Assembly: GCF_023101185.1 (NCBI RefSeq)
Contig: NZ_CP078077.1
Coordinates: 2,199,630 to 2,263,629, forward strand
From: Microbacterium galbinum
Lineage (GTDB): Bacteria > Actinomycetota > Actinomycetes > Actinomycetales > Microbacteriaceae
Length of the DNA: 64,000 nucleotides
Direction of reading: 5' to 3'
Shown: piece after piece, positions 9,901-18,042 of the stretch
Numbering within the stretch: position 1 is the first letter of the stretch
How the letters are laid out: every line of letters starts with the position of its first letter
Program-made: the position numbers and the translations under genes
The notes under the pieces: generated by a model
The model's database searches: none
The model's input: the letters and a program-made list of their open reading frames with translations, nothing else
What the model was told of the DNA's origin: nothing

Positions 9901-10964
9901 GCGAACCGCTGGTGCTGGGGATCGAGACGAGCTGCGACGAGACGGGCATCGGGATCGTGCGCGGACGCACCCTGCTGTCGAACACGATCGCCTCGAGCAT
10001 GGACGAGCACGCCCGCTACGGGGGAGTGGTGCCCGAGGTCGCCGCCCGCGCGCACCTCGAGGCCCTGCAGCCGTCGATCGACGCGGCCCTGGCCGAGGCG
10101 GGCGTGGGTCTCGCCGACCTCGACGCCGTCGCCGTCACGAGCGGGCCCGGTCTCGCCGGCGCGCTCATGGTCGGTGTCGGGGCCGCCAAGGGCCTCGCGG
10201 TCGCGCTCGACAAGCCGCTCTATGCGGTCAACCACCTCGTCGGGCACATCGCGGCCGACATCCTCACGGCCGATTCCGAACCTCTCGAGTACCCGACGAT
10301 CGCGCTTCTCGTGTCGGGCGGGCACACCTCGCTCCTGCATGTTCGCGACCTCACGACCGACGTCGAACTCCTCGGGGAGACGATGGACGACGCGGCAGGA
10401 GAGGCGTTCGACAAGGTCGCCCGTCTGCTTTCGCTTCCGTACCCCGGTGGGCCCGAGATCGATCGGGCGGCCGTCGACGGAGACCCGAACGCGATCCGCT
10501 TCCCGCGCGGGTTGTCCCGCGCCTCCGACCTGGCGAAGCACCGCTATGACTTCTCGTTCTCGGGGCTGAAGACGGCGGTCGCGCGCTGGGTCGAGAAATG
10601 CGAGGCCGACGGCGTCGAGGTGCCGGTGGCCGATGTCGCGGCGAGTTTCCGCGAGGCGGTCGTCGATGTGCTCGTCACGAAGGCGCTCGCCGCCTGCGCG
10701 GATCTCGGCGTTCCCCGACTGCTGCTCGGCGGGGGAGTGATCGCCAATCGCCGCCTGCGCGACGTCGCCCTCGAGCGCGCAGCCGCGGCGGGCGTGACGG
10801 TACGCATCCCGCCGCTCTCGCTCTGCACCGACAACGGGGCCATGATCGCGGCGCTCGCCGCCGAGCTGATCTCCTCCGGCAAGCAGCCGTCCACGCTCGC
10901 CTTCGGCGCCGACTCGACGCTTCCCGTGACGGAGATCCAGGTCGCCGAGGCGGTCACCGTATGA
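9897..10964 (+). CDS. tsaD: tRNA N6-adenosine threonylcarbamoyltransferase TsaD
   Basis: 355 residues. Catalytic ASKHA-fold subunit that transfers threonylcarbamoyl to A37 of t[15 protein letters not shown] opens the protein; the metal ligands sit in [11 protein letters not shown] (two His four residues apart), and the nucleotide loop is [22 protein letters not shown] and CTDNGAMIA mark the C-terminal half. ATG overlaps rimI by 4 bases and the stop overlaps the next gene by 4, so the membrane-protein genes behind it are probably in the same operon. Confidence 0.97.
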   Translation: MSEPLVLGIETSCDETGIGIVRGRTLLSNTIASSMDEHARYGGVVPEVAARAHLEALQPSIDAALAEAGVGLADLDAVAVTSGPGLAGALMVGVGAAKGLAVALDKPLYAVNHLVGHIAADILTADSEPLEYPTIALLVSGGHTSLLHVRDLTTDVELLGETMDDAAGEAFDKVARLLSLPYPGGPEIDRAAVDGDPNAIRFPRGLSRASDLAKHRYDFSFSGLKTAVARWVEKCEADGVEVPVADVAASFREAVVDVLVTKALAACADLGVPRLLLGGGVIANRRLRDVALERAAAAGVTVRIPPLSLCTDNGAMIAALAAELISSGKQPSTLAFGADSTLPVTEIQVAEAVTV

Positions 10965-11455
10965 CCGACTCCACGGAGCCGACGCCCGCACCGGGGACGC
11001 CCACGCCTTCACCGACTCCGCGCATCGACCGGCCGAGCGGCGAGGTCGAGAGCCCGGCAGGTTCCGCACGACTGCCCGGAGCGCGTCGCGACGGATACAC
11101 GCGGCTGCCGACCGGCCCCGTGGGCATCGAGCCCGTGGTCGTGAGCGGTCCGGATGCGGACGACCCCACGGGTCGCACCGCGTGGGCGCCCGCCGAGACC
11201 GAGATGGTCGTCGATGACGCCCGCCTCGCTCCGTGGGCGCTGCTCGCGGCGATCGTCGCCCTCGGCGCCTCGTTCTTCGTCGGCTGGGGCCTGCCGGTGG
11301 GGGTGGTCGCGATCATCGCGTCGATCATGTCGTTGCGCCGACCGGTCGAGAGTCGGGGGATGGGGCGCTGGGCGCTCGTGCTCGGGCTGACCGCGACGGT
11401 GTACAGCCTGGGCTGGCTCGTCTGGGCCGGCATGCAGTTCGAGAGACTGGGCTGA
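10961..11455 (+). CDS. Small membrane protein, DUF4190-like
   Basis: 164 residues. The first ~90 residues are Pro/Thr-rich and probably disordered. Residues ~92-115 and ~137-160 form two transmembrane helices, with a loop holding [21 protein letters not shown], like the two-helix DUF4190 family whose function is unknown. ATG overlaps tsaD by 4 bases. Two larger single-pass membrane proteins follow immediately, so the three may work together, but nothing in the sequence says how. Confidence 0.75.
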   Translation: MTDSTEPTPAPGTPTPSPTPRIDRPSGEVESPAGSARLPGARRDGYTRLPTGPVGIEPVVVSGPDADDPTGRTAWAPAETEMVVDDARLAPWALLAAIVALGASFFVGWGLPVGVVAIIASIMSLRRPVESRGMGRWALVLGLTATVYSLGWLVWAGMQFERLG

Positions 11456-11461
11456 CGCCGG

Positions 11462-12505
11462 ATGCTCGACGCCGAGGAAGCCGTCGAACTGCGCGCCCTG
11501 CAGGCGCGCGCGTACGGGCGCGAGGGCAGGTTGACCACCGCTGAGATGGAACGTCTCGAGGAACTCGGTTCCCGTCGTGACGGGGACCCGCGTGTCGAGC
11601 ATCCCTCCGGTCCGGAGCCGGTCACGCCCGGCGGCGAGGTCGCCTCATCGGAGATCGACGCACACCCGCACGACCAGGAGAGCGCGGAGAATCCGTCCAT
11701 CGACCGGCCCCGTCGGTCGGCGATACGACGGGCGATCACGATCGCGGTCGCGATCGTCGTGGTGTTCGGGATCGGCGCGGTCGCCGGCTGGCTGCTCACG
11801 CGGCCGGCCGAACACGTCATCGTGATCAGCGAGGCGCAGCAGCAGTGGCAGCAGCGCCTCGTCGACGGCGGCGAGTACGACGCCGGTTCGATCCGAGTCA
11901 TGGCGGTCGAGGCCGACGTGGTCGTGTGGGCCGCGACGAAGGGGGACGGGGCCTCCACGTGCCTCGTGTTCAGCGATGGCGAGGTGTACCGACCCACGTG
12001 CAACGGCGCGGATGCGGTGCGCTCCTCGGGGATGGATGCGGTGCTGACCGTCGACGTCGACGACGAGCTCAAGCGCCAGGTGTCGGCGCAGCTGTTCCTG
12101 ACTCTCGACGGACGCCCGGCGGTCATCGCGAACAGCTTCATGTACAGCGAGCCGGACGACTTCGGTACTTTCTACGACGCGGAAGAGACGAGGATCGCCG
12201 AGAACCTCGTGGCGCTCGGGTTCGAGCGGACGAGTCTCTGGATCACCGGGTACGACCGTGAGACTCCCATCTGGGCCGCCACGCGTACTGCAACCGGTGA
12301 GACGTGCGTGATCTACGACGGCTCTGACGAATCTCCGCTGTCGTTGTGCGATCCGATCCCGGCGGAGGAGACGGGCCCGCGGTCCCTGGTCTTCGAACGG
12401 CCTGACGAGGAGACCGGGGGCACGACCCGCATCTCGTACGCCTACGGGGCGGGGCCGTCGTATCTCGAGATCACCCGCGATCCCGCGCCGGGAAGCGTGG
12501 GATGA
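11462..12505 (+). CDS. Single-pass membrane protein with Cys-paired extracellular repeats, copy 1
   Basis: 347 residues; I do not recognise a named family. Residues 9-35 form a basic helix pair (LRALQARAYGREGRLTTAEM). A charged linker follows, then one transmembrane helix at ~88-113, then a ~230-residue outer domain. The outer domain holds two similar units, each an aromatic turn (VWAATKGD at W156, IWAATRTA at W271) followed by a Cys pair (C167/C180 and C282/C296). The next gene is a clear paralogue with the same plan. No signal peptide; orientation N-in is inferred from the basic residues before the helix. Confidence 0.75.
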   Translation: MLDAEEAVELRALQARAYGREGRLTTAEMERLEELGSRRDGDPRVEHPSGPEPVTPGGEVASSEIDAHPHDQESAENPSIDRPRRSAIRRAITIAVAIVVVFGIGAVAGWLLTRPAEHVIVISEAQQQWQQRLVDGGEYDAGSIRVMAVEADVVVWAATKGDGASTCLVFSDGEVYRPTCNGADAVRSSGMDAVLTVDVDDELKRQVSAQLFLTLDGRPAVIANSFMYSEPDDFGTFYDAEETRIAENLVALGFERTSLWITGYDRETPIWAATRTATGETCVIYDGSDESPLSLCDPIPAEETGPRSLVFERPDEETGGTTRISYAYGAGPSYLEITRDPAPGSVG

Positions 12506-13617
12506 GCACCGACGAGGAACTGCGCCGTCTGCAGCGCAAAGCGTACGGACGTGCGGGGGGACTCACGTCGGAAGACGCTCGCCGCCTGCGCGACCTGGAG
12601 CAGGCGCACGCTGCGATCGTCCGTGAGGTCTCGCTTCCGATCCCTGACGCGAGGGAGACGATCCCAGGTATGACGTCGCCCGCCCCGGCCCCGGCGTCCG
12701 ATGAGCGGGCCGAGAGCGAACCGGCTCTCGAGGAGTTCGGACCCGGACCGGAAGACGCCGATGCTGCGGCGAAGGATTCCGCGGACGCACGAGAACCGGA
12801 GGCGGCTCCGGGGACGCGCGCGGTGCTGCGTCGGCACTGGCGGTTCGTGACGGTGTCCGCAGTGCTGCTGCTCGCACTGGGGATCGGTATCGGCTGGGCC
12901 GTCTTCGCGCCGCCGTCCGATGCGATCGCGCTGACCGCGGAGCAGCAGGAGCGGCGTGCTCTTCTCGAAGACGAATCCGACTTCGACCCCGGCACGCTGC
13001 GTGCGGTCGGGCAGGACGACGACTCCGGTGCGATCGTCTGGCTGGGCACCAAGGGAGAAGGGGATCTGACCTGCGCCGTCGTCGATGTCGATGTCGCGAC
13101 GCAATCCCAGTGCCAGCGCACGTCCGATTTCCAGAACGTCGGAATCAACGTCGCGGTCATGCGCCCCGGCGAGACCGTCGACGAGGTGACCGCCGTCTTC
13201 ACGACGATCAATGCGTACATCGTGGTCGCCACCGACGGGGATCCGATCGCATCGATCCAGCAGTGGGACTCGTCGTCATCGATCCTCGCCCAGTTCGTCG
13301 GCGACGAGCGCACGCGGGCCGAGGAACTCGTCGCGCAGGGCTTCGAGATGAACCTGAGCGTCGTCGGCTACTTCCGAGACGAGCCGGTCTGGATGGCGAA
13401 TCGATACGGCGAGACGGTCGAGCCCGAGGCCTGCCTGATCGTCGATGCCGCACAGCTCGATGCGGTCTGCCTGCCTTCCACGACGGCGATCGACGCCGGC
13501 CTGTCCACCTTCGTGTCGGACGACGGATCGGGCTCCGGGCCCGGCTCGTCGCTCACTCTCGCCTTCACCGCGAGCCAGACGCCCTACCTGACGATCACCG
13601 AAGCCCGAGCCGGCTGA
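12502..13617 (+). CDS. Single-pass membrane protein with Cys-paired extracellular repeats, copy 2
   Basis: 371 residues, overlapping copy 1 by 4 bases. Same plan: an N-terminal helix pair (LRRLQRKAYGRAGGLTSEDA), an acidic Ala/Pro/Glu linker, a transmembrane helix at ~112-137, and an outer domain. The outer domain again has two units: VWLGTKGE (W180) with C191/C204, then VWMANRYGE with a Cys pair. Shared helix motif, repeat spacing and adjacency indicate tandem duplication followed by strong divergence. Function unknown; extracellular ligand binding is a reasonable guess. Confidence 0.75.
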   Translation: MSTDEELRRLQRKAYGRAGGLTSEDARRLRDLEQAHAAIVREVSLPIPDARETIPGMTSPAPAPASDERAESEPALEEFGPGPEDADAAAKDSADAREPEAAPGTRAVLRRHWRFVTVSAVLLLALGIGIGWAVFAPPSDAIALTAEQQERRALLEDESDFDPGTLRAVGQDDDSGAIVWLGTKGEGDLTCAVVDVDVATQSQCQRTSDFQNVGINVAVMRPGETVDEVTAVFTTINAYIVVATDGDPIASIQQWDSSSSILAQFVGDERTRAEELVAQGFEMNLSVVGYFRDEPVWMANRYGETVEPEACLIVDAAQLDAVCLPSTTAIDAGLSTFVSDDGSGSGPGSSLTLAFTASQTPYLTITEARAG

Positions 13618-13618
13618 C

Positions 13619-14818
13619 CTACTCGGCGGCGGACACCCGGTCGGCGAGGATCGCGCGGCGCTGGTCTCCGACCCGCACCAGGATCAACGTGGCCGAGGCA
13701 CCACCGCGCAGCGTGAGCTTCTTGCGGAACTGCGCCGGGTCGATATCGACTCCGCGCTTCTTGATCTCCAGCGTGCCGATGTCGTTCGCCTTGAGCACGG
13801 CATTGATCGACTTCGGGTTCGCGGCCATCGTCTCGCGCACCCGGAAGGACTGCACGAAGGGGCTGGTGAGCGCGGCATCCGAGGTCAGGTAGGCGATCTT
13901 CTCGTCGAGCATGCCGGCGTCGAGGCTGCGGGCGACGTCGCCGATCAGACGAGCCCGGATGACCGCTCCGTCGGGTTCGTGCAGGAAGGCGCCGAGCGGG
14001 CGCACCTCGGCGTCGACGGCGTCCGCGCCGGCGGTGAGTTCGTGCGAGCGCTCGCCGCGGATCACGAGCGCGGCGCGGCGCACGCCGGCCCGGGCCAGAG
14101 CCCCGGTCCAGAGCACGAGCTCGACCACGCTGCCATCGGCGCTGACCCACTGGGCCTCGGCATCGGCCGGCAGCGCATCGCGATCGTGCGCGGGGCCGAG
14201 CTTGATCCCGGTCGGCACGCGGGACGCGAGCGCGAATGCCCAGTCCAGCGAGGGGGAGTAGTCGTCGGGCGAAACGCGACGGGTCTCGCTGTGCCCGGCC
14301 GTGCGCCGGGCGGGGTCCATCCACACCGCGTCGCGCCCGTCGAGGTCGGCGCTCTCGGCGGCGCCGTGCTGCACAGTCGCGCTCTCACCGAACGGGGCGA
14401 GGTTGTACGCCGCGATCGCCGCGGTCACCGGGTCGGCGTCGACCGCGAGCACATCGAGACCGGCTCCGGCGAAGGCGAGGGCATCGCCGCCAATCCCGGA
14501 GCCGAGGTCGGCGATGCGGGTCAGCCCGGCGCTGCGCATGCGCTGGGCGTGGCGGGCGGCGACGCCGAGGCGCGTGGCCTGCTCGAGGCCCGCGCGGGTG
14601 AACAGCATCCGCTCGGCGAACGGTCCGAACTTCGCTCCCGCCTTCGCACGCAGGTGCGCCTGGCCGACCACGGCCGAGACGAGTTCGGGGGAGTGTCCGT
14701 CGGCCCGCAACCGCGACACCGCGCGCGCGACCTCGTCCGTCGACTCGATGCTGCCGAGCGCATCCAGCAACTCCAGCCCGACGGGGGTCAGCAGCGCTTG
14801 CAGCTCAGACATCTCCAC
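13619..14818 (-). CDS. Class I SAM-dependent methyltransferase with THUMP-like C-terminal domain
   Basis: 399 residues from the GTG at 14818. The SAM-binding motif DLGSGIGGDALAFA is followed by VLAVDADPVTA, and a second motif DAVWMDPARR resembles the catalytic (D/N)PP(Y/F)-type loop of nucleic-acid methyltransferases. The C-terminal part is the THUMP-like domain found in this actinobacterial family, so RNA is a likely substrate. The GTG at 14818 is exactly 6 bases after TAGGCT, which favours it over the GTG at 14824 or ATG at 14812. It converges with the previous gene with one base between stops and is divergent from groES. Confidence 0.75.
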   Translation of the reverse strand: MEMSELQALLTPVGLELLDALGSIESTDEVARAVSRLRADGHSPELVSAVVGQAHLRAKAGAKFGPFAERMLFTRAGLEQATRLGVAARHAQRMRSAGLTRIADLGSGIGGDALAFAGAGLDVLAVDADPVTAAIAAYNLAPFGESATVQHGAAESADLDGRDAVWMDPARRTAGHSETRRVSPDDYSPSLDWAFALASRVPTGIKLGPAHDRDALPADAEAQWVSADGSVVELVLWTGALARAGVRRAALVIRGERSHELTAGADAVDAEVRPLGAFLHEPDGAVIRARLIGDVARSLDAGMLDEKIAYLTSDAALTSPFVQSFRVRETMAANPKSINAVLKANDIGTLEIKKRGVDIDPAQFRKKLTLRGGASATLILVRVGDQRRAILADRVSAAE

Positions 14819-14824
14819 TCGCAC

Positions 14825-14830
14825 AGCCTA
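14825..14830 (-). promoter_or_regulatory. -10 hexamer of the methyltransferase gene (leaderless)
   Basis: Minus-strand TAGGCT ends 6 bases before the GTG at 14818. Its -35 position (about 14848-14853) falls inside the left arm of the first CIRCE-like element, so HrcA could affect this gene as well as groES. Confidence 0.55.
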
Positions 14831-14844
14831 CGCGGGCGGCGCGG

Positions 14845-14871
14845 CTGGCACTCGCGTTGCATGAGTGCCAG
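14845..14871. promoter_or_regulatory. CIRCE-like operator 1 (HrcA site)
   Basis: CTGGCACTC at 14845-14853 and GAGTGCCAG at 14863-14871 form a perfect 9-base inverted repeat with a 9-base spacer, the geometry of the CIRCE operator bound by the heat-shock repressor HrcA. The flanking bases differ from the TTAGCACTC consensus, so it may be the weaker site. It covers the groES -35. Confidence 0.8.
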
Positions 14872-14886
14872 CGAAGCGCCTACACT
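14857..14886 (+). promoter_or_regulatory. groES promoter
   Basis: TTGCAT at 14857-14862 and TACACT at 14881-14886 are 18 bases apart. The two CIRCE-like operators overlap the -35 and the transcription start, so repressor binding would block both polymerase entry and escape. Confidence 0.65.
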
Positions 14887-14890
14887 GGCG

Positions 14891-14917
14891 TTAGCACTCT
14901 CGGGTTGAGAGTGCGAA
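14891..14917. promoter_or_regulatory. CIRCE operator 2 (HrcA site)
   Basis: TTAGCACTC at 14891-14899, a 9-base spacer, then GAGTGCGAA at 14909-14917. The left arm matches the CIRCE consensus exactly and the right arm at 7 of 9 positions. It spans the predicted transcription start of groES. Confidence 0.9.
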
Positions 14918-14957
14918 CAAGTCTTTCGTGTCAGCGTCAAGAAAGAAGAGGTAGACC

Positions 14958-15254
14958 GTGTCGGTTTCCATCAAGCCGCTCGAGGACCGCATCGTCATCA
15001 AGCAGGTCGAGGCCGAGCAGACCACCGCGAGTGGCCTGGTCATCCCCGACACCGCCAAGGAGAAGCCCCAGGAGGGCGAGGTCGTGGCGGTCGGCCCCGG
15101 TCGCATCGACGACAACGGCAACCGCGTTCCGCTCGACGTCGCCGTCGGCGACCGCGTGCTCTACAGCAAGTACGGCGGCACCGAGGTCAAGTTCGGTGCG
15201 GACGAGTTCCTCGTCCTGTCGGCTCGCGACGTCCTGGCGGTCGTCGTCCGCTGA
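14958..15254 (+). CDS. groES: Co-chaperonin GroES
   Basis: 98 residues, the ~10 kDa lid of the GroEL folding chamber. [19 protein letters not shown] at the N terminus, the mobile loop [19 protein letters not shown], and the roof and closing segments ([15 protein letters not shown]) are standard. GTG start with AAGAAGAGG upstream. A strong terminator follows at once and no groEL is near, so groES is monocistronic here and GroEL must be encoded elsewhere. Two HrcA sites sit in its promoter. Confidence 0.98.
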   Translation: MSVSIKPLEDRIVIKQVEAEQTTASGLVIPDTAKEKPQEGEVVAVGPGRIDDNGNRVPLDVAVGDRVLYSKYGGTEVKFGADEFLVLSARDVLAVVVR

Positions 15255-15268
15255 TTCAGCGTTCCCGA

Positions 15269-15304
15269 GAAGGGGCCCGGATGCTTCGGCATCCGGGCCC
15301 CTTC
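15269..15304 (+). terminator. Terminator of groES
   Basis: A perfect 16-base stem (15269-15284 with 15289-15304) closed by a TTCG tetraloop and followed by TTCGTC. The stem contains CGGATGC...GCATCCG, the over-represented hexamer noted under findings. The perfect stem should also stop transcription from the other side. Confidence 0.85.
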
Positions 15305-15308
15305 TTCG

Positions 15309-15437
15309 TCAGCGCGCGGCGGAGTCGTCGCGCCCGCGCCGTCGGAGCGACGACGGTCGGGGAAGTCGCAGCGCATGCGCCACGGAGGTGAGGCGCGATC
15401 CGATCTTCCACGACGTGCTCGTCTCGATCTCGTGCAG
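15309..15437 (-). pseudogene. Possible gene remnant with an ETSTSWKIG tail motif
   Basis: The groES-rarD gap is 311 bases. On the minus strand, codons 15437 to 15309 read a protein-like stretch with ETSTSWKIGSRLTSVA and an Arg-rich end. It resembles the S-x-SWRLT-x-PLR tail found at the ends of some actinobacterial glycosyltransferases and coiled-coil proteins. No convincing start or upstream domain is present, so it may be a decayed 3' end. The rest of the gap holds only the groES terminator and the rarD promoter. Weak call. Confidence 0.25.
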
Positions 15438-15553
15438 CCGTGCGCCTGCCCCCCACCCCGGGAAGAAAGCACAGCATCCGCCATGCGGCATCCGATTCCT
15501 GCCGAAATCATCCGGCAGGCCACGGAACCGCCAGCGGATGCGCACCGCGGGCA

Positions 15554-15559
15554 TAGTGT
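15554..15559 (+). promoter_or_regulatory. -10 hexamer of rarD (leaderless)
   Basis: TAGTGT ends 6 bases before the GTG at 15566. Confidence 0.5.
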
Positions 15560-15565
15560 TGTGCG

Positions 15566-16501
15566 GTGAGTTCCGTCCCCCGCGCTTCGTCGAGCCAGAC
15601 CTCCGGAGTCGCCTACGCGGGCGGTGCCTATCTGCTGTGGGGCGTGCTGCCCCTGTACTTCCTGCTTCTCGTGCCCACGGGGCCCTGGGAGGTCGTCGCC
15701 TGGCGGGTGCTGCTGTCGTTCGTCTTCTGCCTCCTGCTCCTCACCGTCATGCGGGGCTGGACGGCGTTCCTGGCGATCATCCGGCGGCCGAAGCTCCTCG
15801 GCTGGACGGCGCTCGCGGGCCTGCTCATCTACGTCAACTGGCAGGTGTTCCTCATCGGCACCCTGACGGGAAACGTGGTCGAGACGAGCCTCGGGTACTT
15901 CATCAACCCGATCACGACGGTGCTCCTGGGCGTGTTCGTGCTGCGCGAGCGGATCCGCCGGCTCCAATGGGCGGCGATCGCGATCGCCTCGGTCGCCGTG
16001 GTCGTGATCATCGTGGCCCACGGCGAGTTCCCGTGGATCGCCCTCTCGCTGACGGCCTCCTTCGGTCTGTACGGACTCATCAAGAAGCAAATCGGACCGG
16101 CGGTGGATGCCGTCAGCGGTCTGACCCTCGAGTCCTTCTGGTTGATCCCGATCGCCGTCGTGCAGCTCATCCTGGTGGCTCAGACCCCAGCGGGCCTCAC
16201 GATGGGCGTGAACGGCGGATGGCACGCAGTGCTCTTGGCCTGCGCCGGGATCGCGACGGCCGTGCCCCTGCTTCTGTTCGCCGCCGGTGCGCGCCGGATC
16301 GATCTCACCGTCATCGGGATGATCCAGTTCATCACCCCGGTGATGCAGTTCGTCATCGGCGTCGTCTTCCTCCACGAGCCCATGCCGGCCGAGCGCTGGG
16401 CCGGTTTCGTGATCGTCTGGATCGCGATCGTCGTGTTCGTGATCGACCTGCTGCTCGCCGCGCGACGAGGGCGAAGGACCGCTCCCACGCCCATCGTCTG
16501 A
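15566..16501 (+). CDS. rarD: EamA-family transporter RarD
   Basis: 311 residues with about ten predicted transmembrane helices, the drug/metabolite transporter fold. GGAYLLWGVLPLYF near the N terminus, GLLIYVNWQVFLIGTLTGNVVETSLGYF(partial: NWQVF and ETSLGYFINP) and the VMQFVIGVVFLHEPM segment near the C terminus identify the RarD (chloramphenicol-sensitive protein) subfamily; transported substrate is unknown. GTG start set by the -10 hexamer 6 bases upstream. It stands alone between groES and the amino acid uptake genes. Confidence 0.88.
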   Translation: MSSVPRASSSQTSGVAYAGGAYLLWGVLPLYFLLLVPTGPWEVVAWRVLLSFVFCLLLLTVMRGWTAFLAIIRRPKLLGWTALAGLLIYVNWQVFLIGTLTGNVVETSLGYFINPITTVLLGVFVLRERIRRLQWAAIAIASVAVVVIIVAHGEFPWIALSLTASFGLYGLIKKQIGPAVDAVSGLTLESFWLIPIAVVQLILVAQTPAGLTMGVNGGWHAVLLACAGIATAVPLLLFAAGARRIDLTVIGMIQFITPVMQFVIGVVFLHEPMPAERWAGFVIVWIAIVVFVIDLLLAARRGRRTAPTPIV

Positions 16502-16633
16502 AACCGGTATTCCACCGCGTAGCGGATCGTTAACGCACCGAAACACTTGCGACCCCTACGGAGCGCTTCTGCACCCTAGGGTTAGAGCACTCGACTGTGG
16601 TCACGTCCACTCTCAGTTACGCAAGGGAGCATT

Positions 16634-17890
16634 ATGAAGGCACTGAAGGGTTCGCGCACCGCGAAGATCTTCGCAGGCATTGCGCTTGTCAGCGCGTCTG
16701 CCCTCGTCATCGCGGGTTGCAGCAGCACCCCGTCCGATGACTCGTCCGACGGCGGCGCGCCCGCCACCGATCTCACCCTCAAGCTCGGCTCGCTGCTGCC
16801 GAAGACGGGGTCGCTGGCATTCCTGGGACCGCCCATGGAGTCCGGTGTCGGACTCGCGGTCGAGGAGGTCAACGCGGCGGAGGCCGGCATCACCATCGAC
16901 CTCACCGCCGAGGACGAGGGCGACACCGACACCAAGGCGTACGAGACGTCGATCGAGAAGCTGCGCAACGCTGACGTCAGTGCGATCGTCGGTGCGGCCG
17001 CCTCCGGTGTCTCTAAGCTGGTGCTCGACGGAAACGTGAGCGCGGGGATCCTCCAGATCTCGGCGTCGAACACGTCCCCCGACTTCACCGCCTGGGAGGA
17101 CGACGGACTCTACTTCCGCACCGCCCCCAGCGACCTGCTGCAGGGCGAGGTGCTCGGCAACCTGATCGCCGAGGACGGCGCCAAGACGCTCGGCATCATC
17201 TACCAGAACGACGCCTACGGCACCGGCCTGAACGACGCGCTCACCACGACGTTCGAGGGCACCGGCGGCGAGGTCGTCGAGTCGGTCTCGTTCAACGTCG
17301 GCGACGCGCAGTTCGATGCGCAGGTCGAGTCGATCAAGGCGCAGAACCCGGATGCCGTCGCGATCGTGTCGTTCGAGCAGTTCAAGACCATCGCGCCGCT
17401 GCTGGTGAACGCCGGCATCTCGGCCGACAAGTTCTACATGGTCGACGGCAACCTGTCCGACTACGGCGACGAGATCTCGGTCTCGCTCGAGGGCGCGCAG
17501 GGCACGAAGGCGGGCCCCGCACTCGAGGACGACTTCACCGATCGCCTGCAGGCGTCGTGGACGGCTGCCGGCAACCCCGAGGTGAAGGACTTCACCTACG
17601 CGGCCGAGGCCTACGACGCCGTGATCCTGGTGGCGCTCGCGTCGCTCGCGGCCGGTTCGACCGAGGGCGCCGACATCGCGGCCAAGATGCAGGAGGTCTC
17701 GGGCGGTTCGGGCGACGGTGAGAAGTGCACCAGCTTCGCCGAGTGCGCAAAGATCATCAACGACGGCGGCACGGCCGACTACGACGGCTACTCCGGCGAC
17801 GTGACGTTCGACGAGAACGGCGACCCGCAGGGCGCCACGATCGGCATCTACAAGTACGTCGCGGGCAACACCATCGAGCGCACCAACTGA
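16634..17890 (+). CDS. Branched-chain amino acid ABC transporter, substrate-binding lipoprotein
   Basis: 418 residues. A lipoprotein signal peptide with lipobox VIAGC (Cys29) is followed by an acidic linker, then a type 1 periplasmic-binding fold (LKLGSLLPKTGSLAFLGPP, IYQNDAYGTGL), the LivJ/LivK/Leu-binding family. It would be anchored outside the membrane and feed the livHMGF permease encoded convergently downstream. RBS AAGGGAGC lies 4 bases before the ATG. The 132-base upstream gap has TAGGGT at 16577 but no well-spaced -35. A strong terminator follows. Confidence 0.9.
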   Translation: MKALKGSRTAKIFAGIALVSASALVIAGCSSTPSDDSSDGGAPATDLTLKLGSLLPKTGSLAFLGPPMESGVGLAVEEVNAAEAGITIDLTAEDEGDTDTKAYETSIEKLRNADVSAIVGAAASGVSKLVLDGNVSAGILQISASNTSPDFTAWEDDGLYFRTAPSDLLQGEVLGNLIAEDGAKTLGIIYQNDAYGTGLNDALTTTFEGTGGEVVESVSFNVGDAQFDAQVESIKAQNPDAVAIVSFEQFKTIAPLLVNAGISADKFYMVDGNLSDYGDEISVSLEGAQGTKAGPALEDDFTDRLQASWTAAGNPEVKDFTYAAEAYDAVILVALASLAAGSTEGADIAAKMQEVSGGSGDGEKCTSFAECAKIINDGGTADYDGYSGDVTFDENGDPQGATIGIYKYVAGNTIERTN

Positions 17891-17921
17891 TCGAATCGAT
17901 GAGTTGATCGATCGATCACTC

Positions 17922-17955
17922 GGAAGGCCCCGGATGCTCGCATCCGGGGCCTTCC
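17922..17955 (+). terminator. Terminator of the amino acid binding-protein gene
   Basis: 16-base arms 17922-17937 and 17940-17955 form a near-continuous stem (the end pair probably opens to give a CTCG loop). It again contains GGATGC/GCATCC. Confidence 0.8.
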
Positions 17956-18001
17956 TCGTACGGGCAGGTAGCCATGACTGCACCGCCGTGCGGCATGCGA
18001 A

Positions 18002-18031
18002 AGGGGCGGGATGCCGAAGCATCCCGCCCCT
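18002..18031 (-). terminator. Terminator of livHMGF
   Basis: 13-base arms 18002-18014 and 18019-18031. On the minus strand the loop is TTCG and the stem is followed by TTTCG. It lies 12 bases past the livF stop. GGATGC/GCATCC forms the loop-proximal part of the stem. Confidence 0.8.
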
Positions 18032-18042
18032 CGTCGAAGCGC

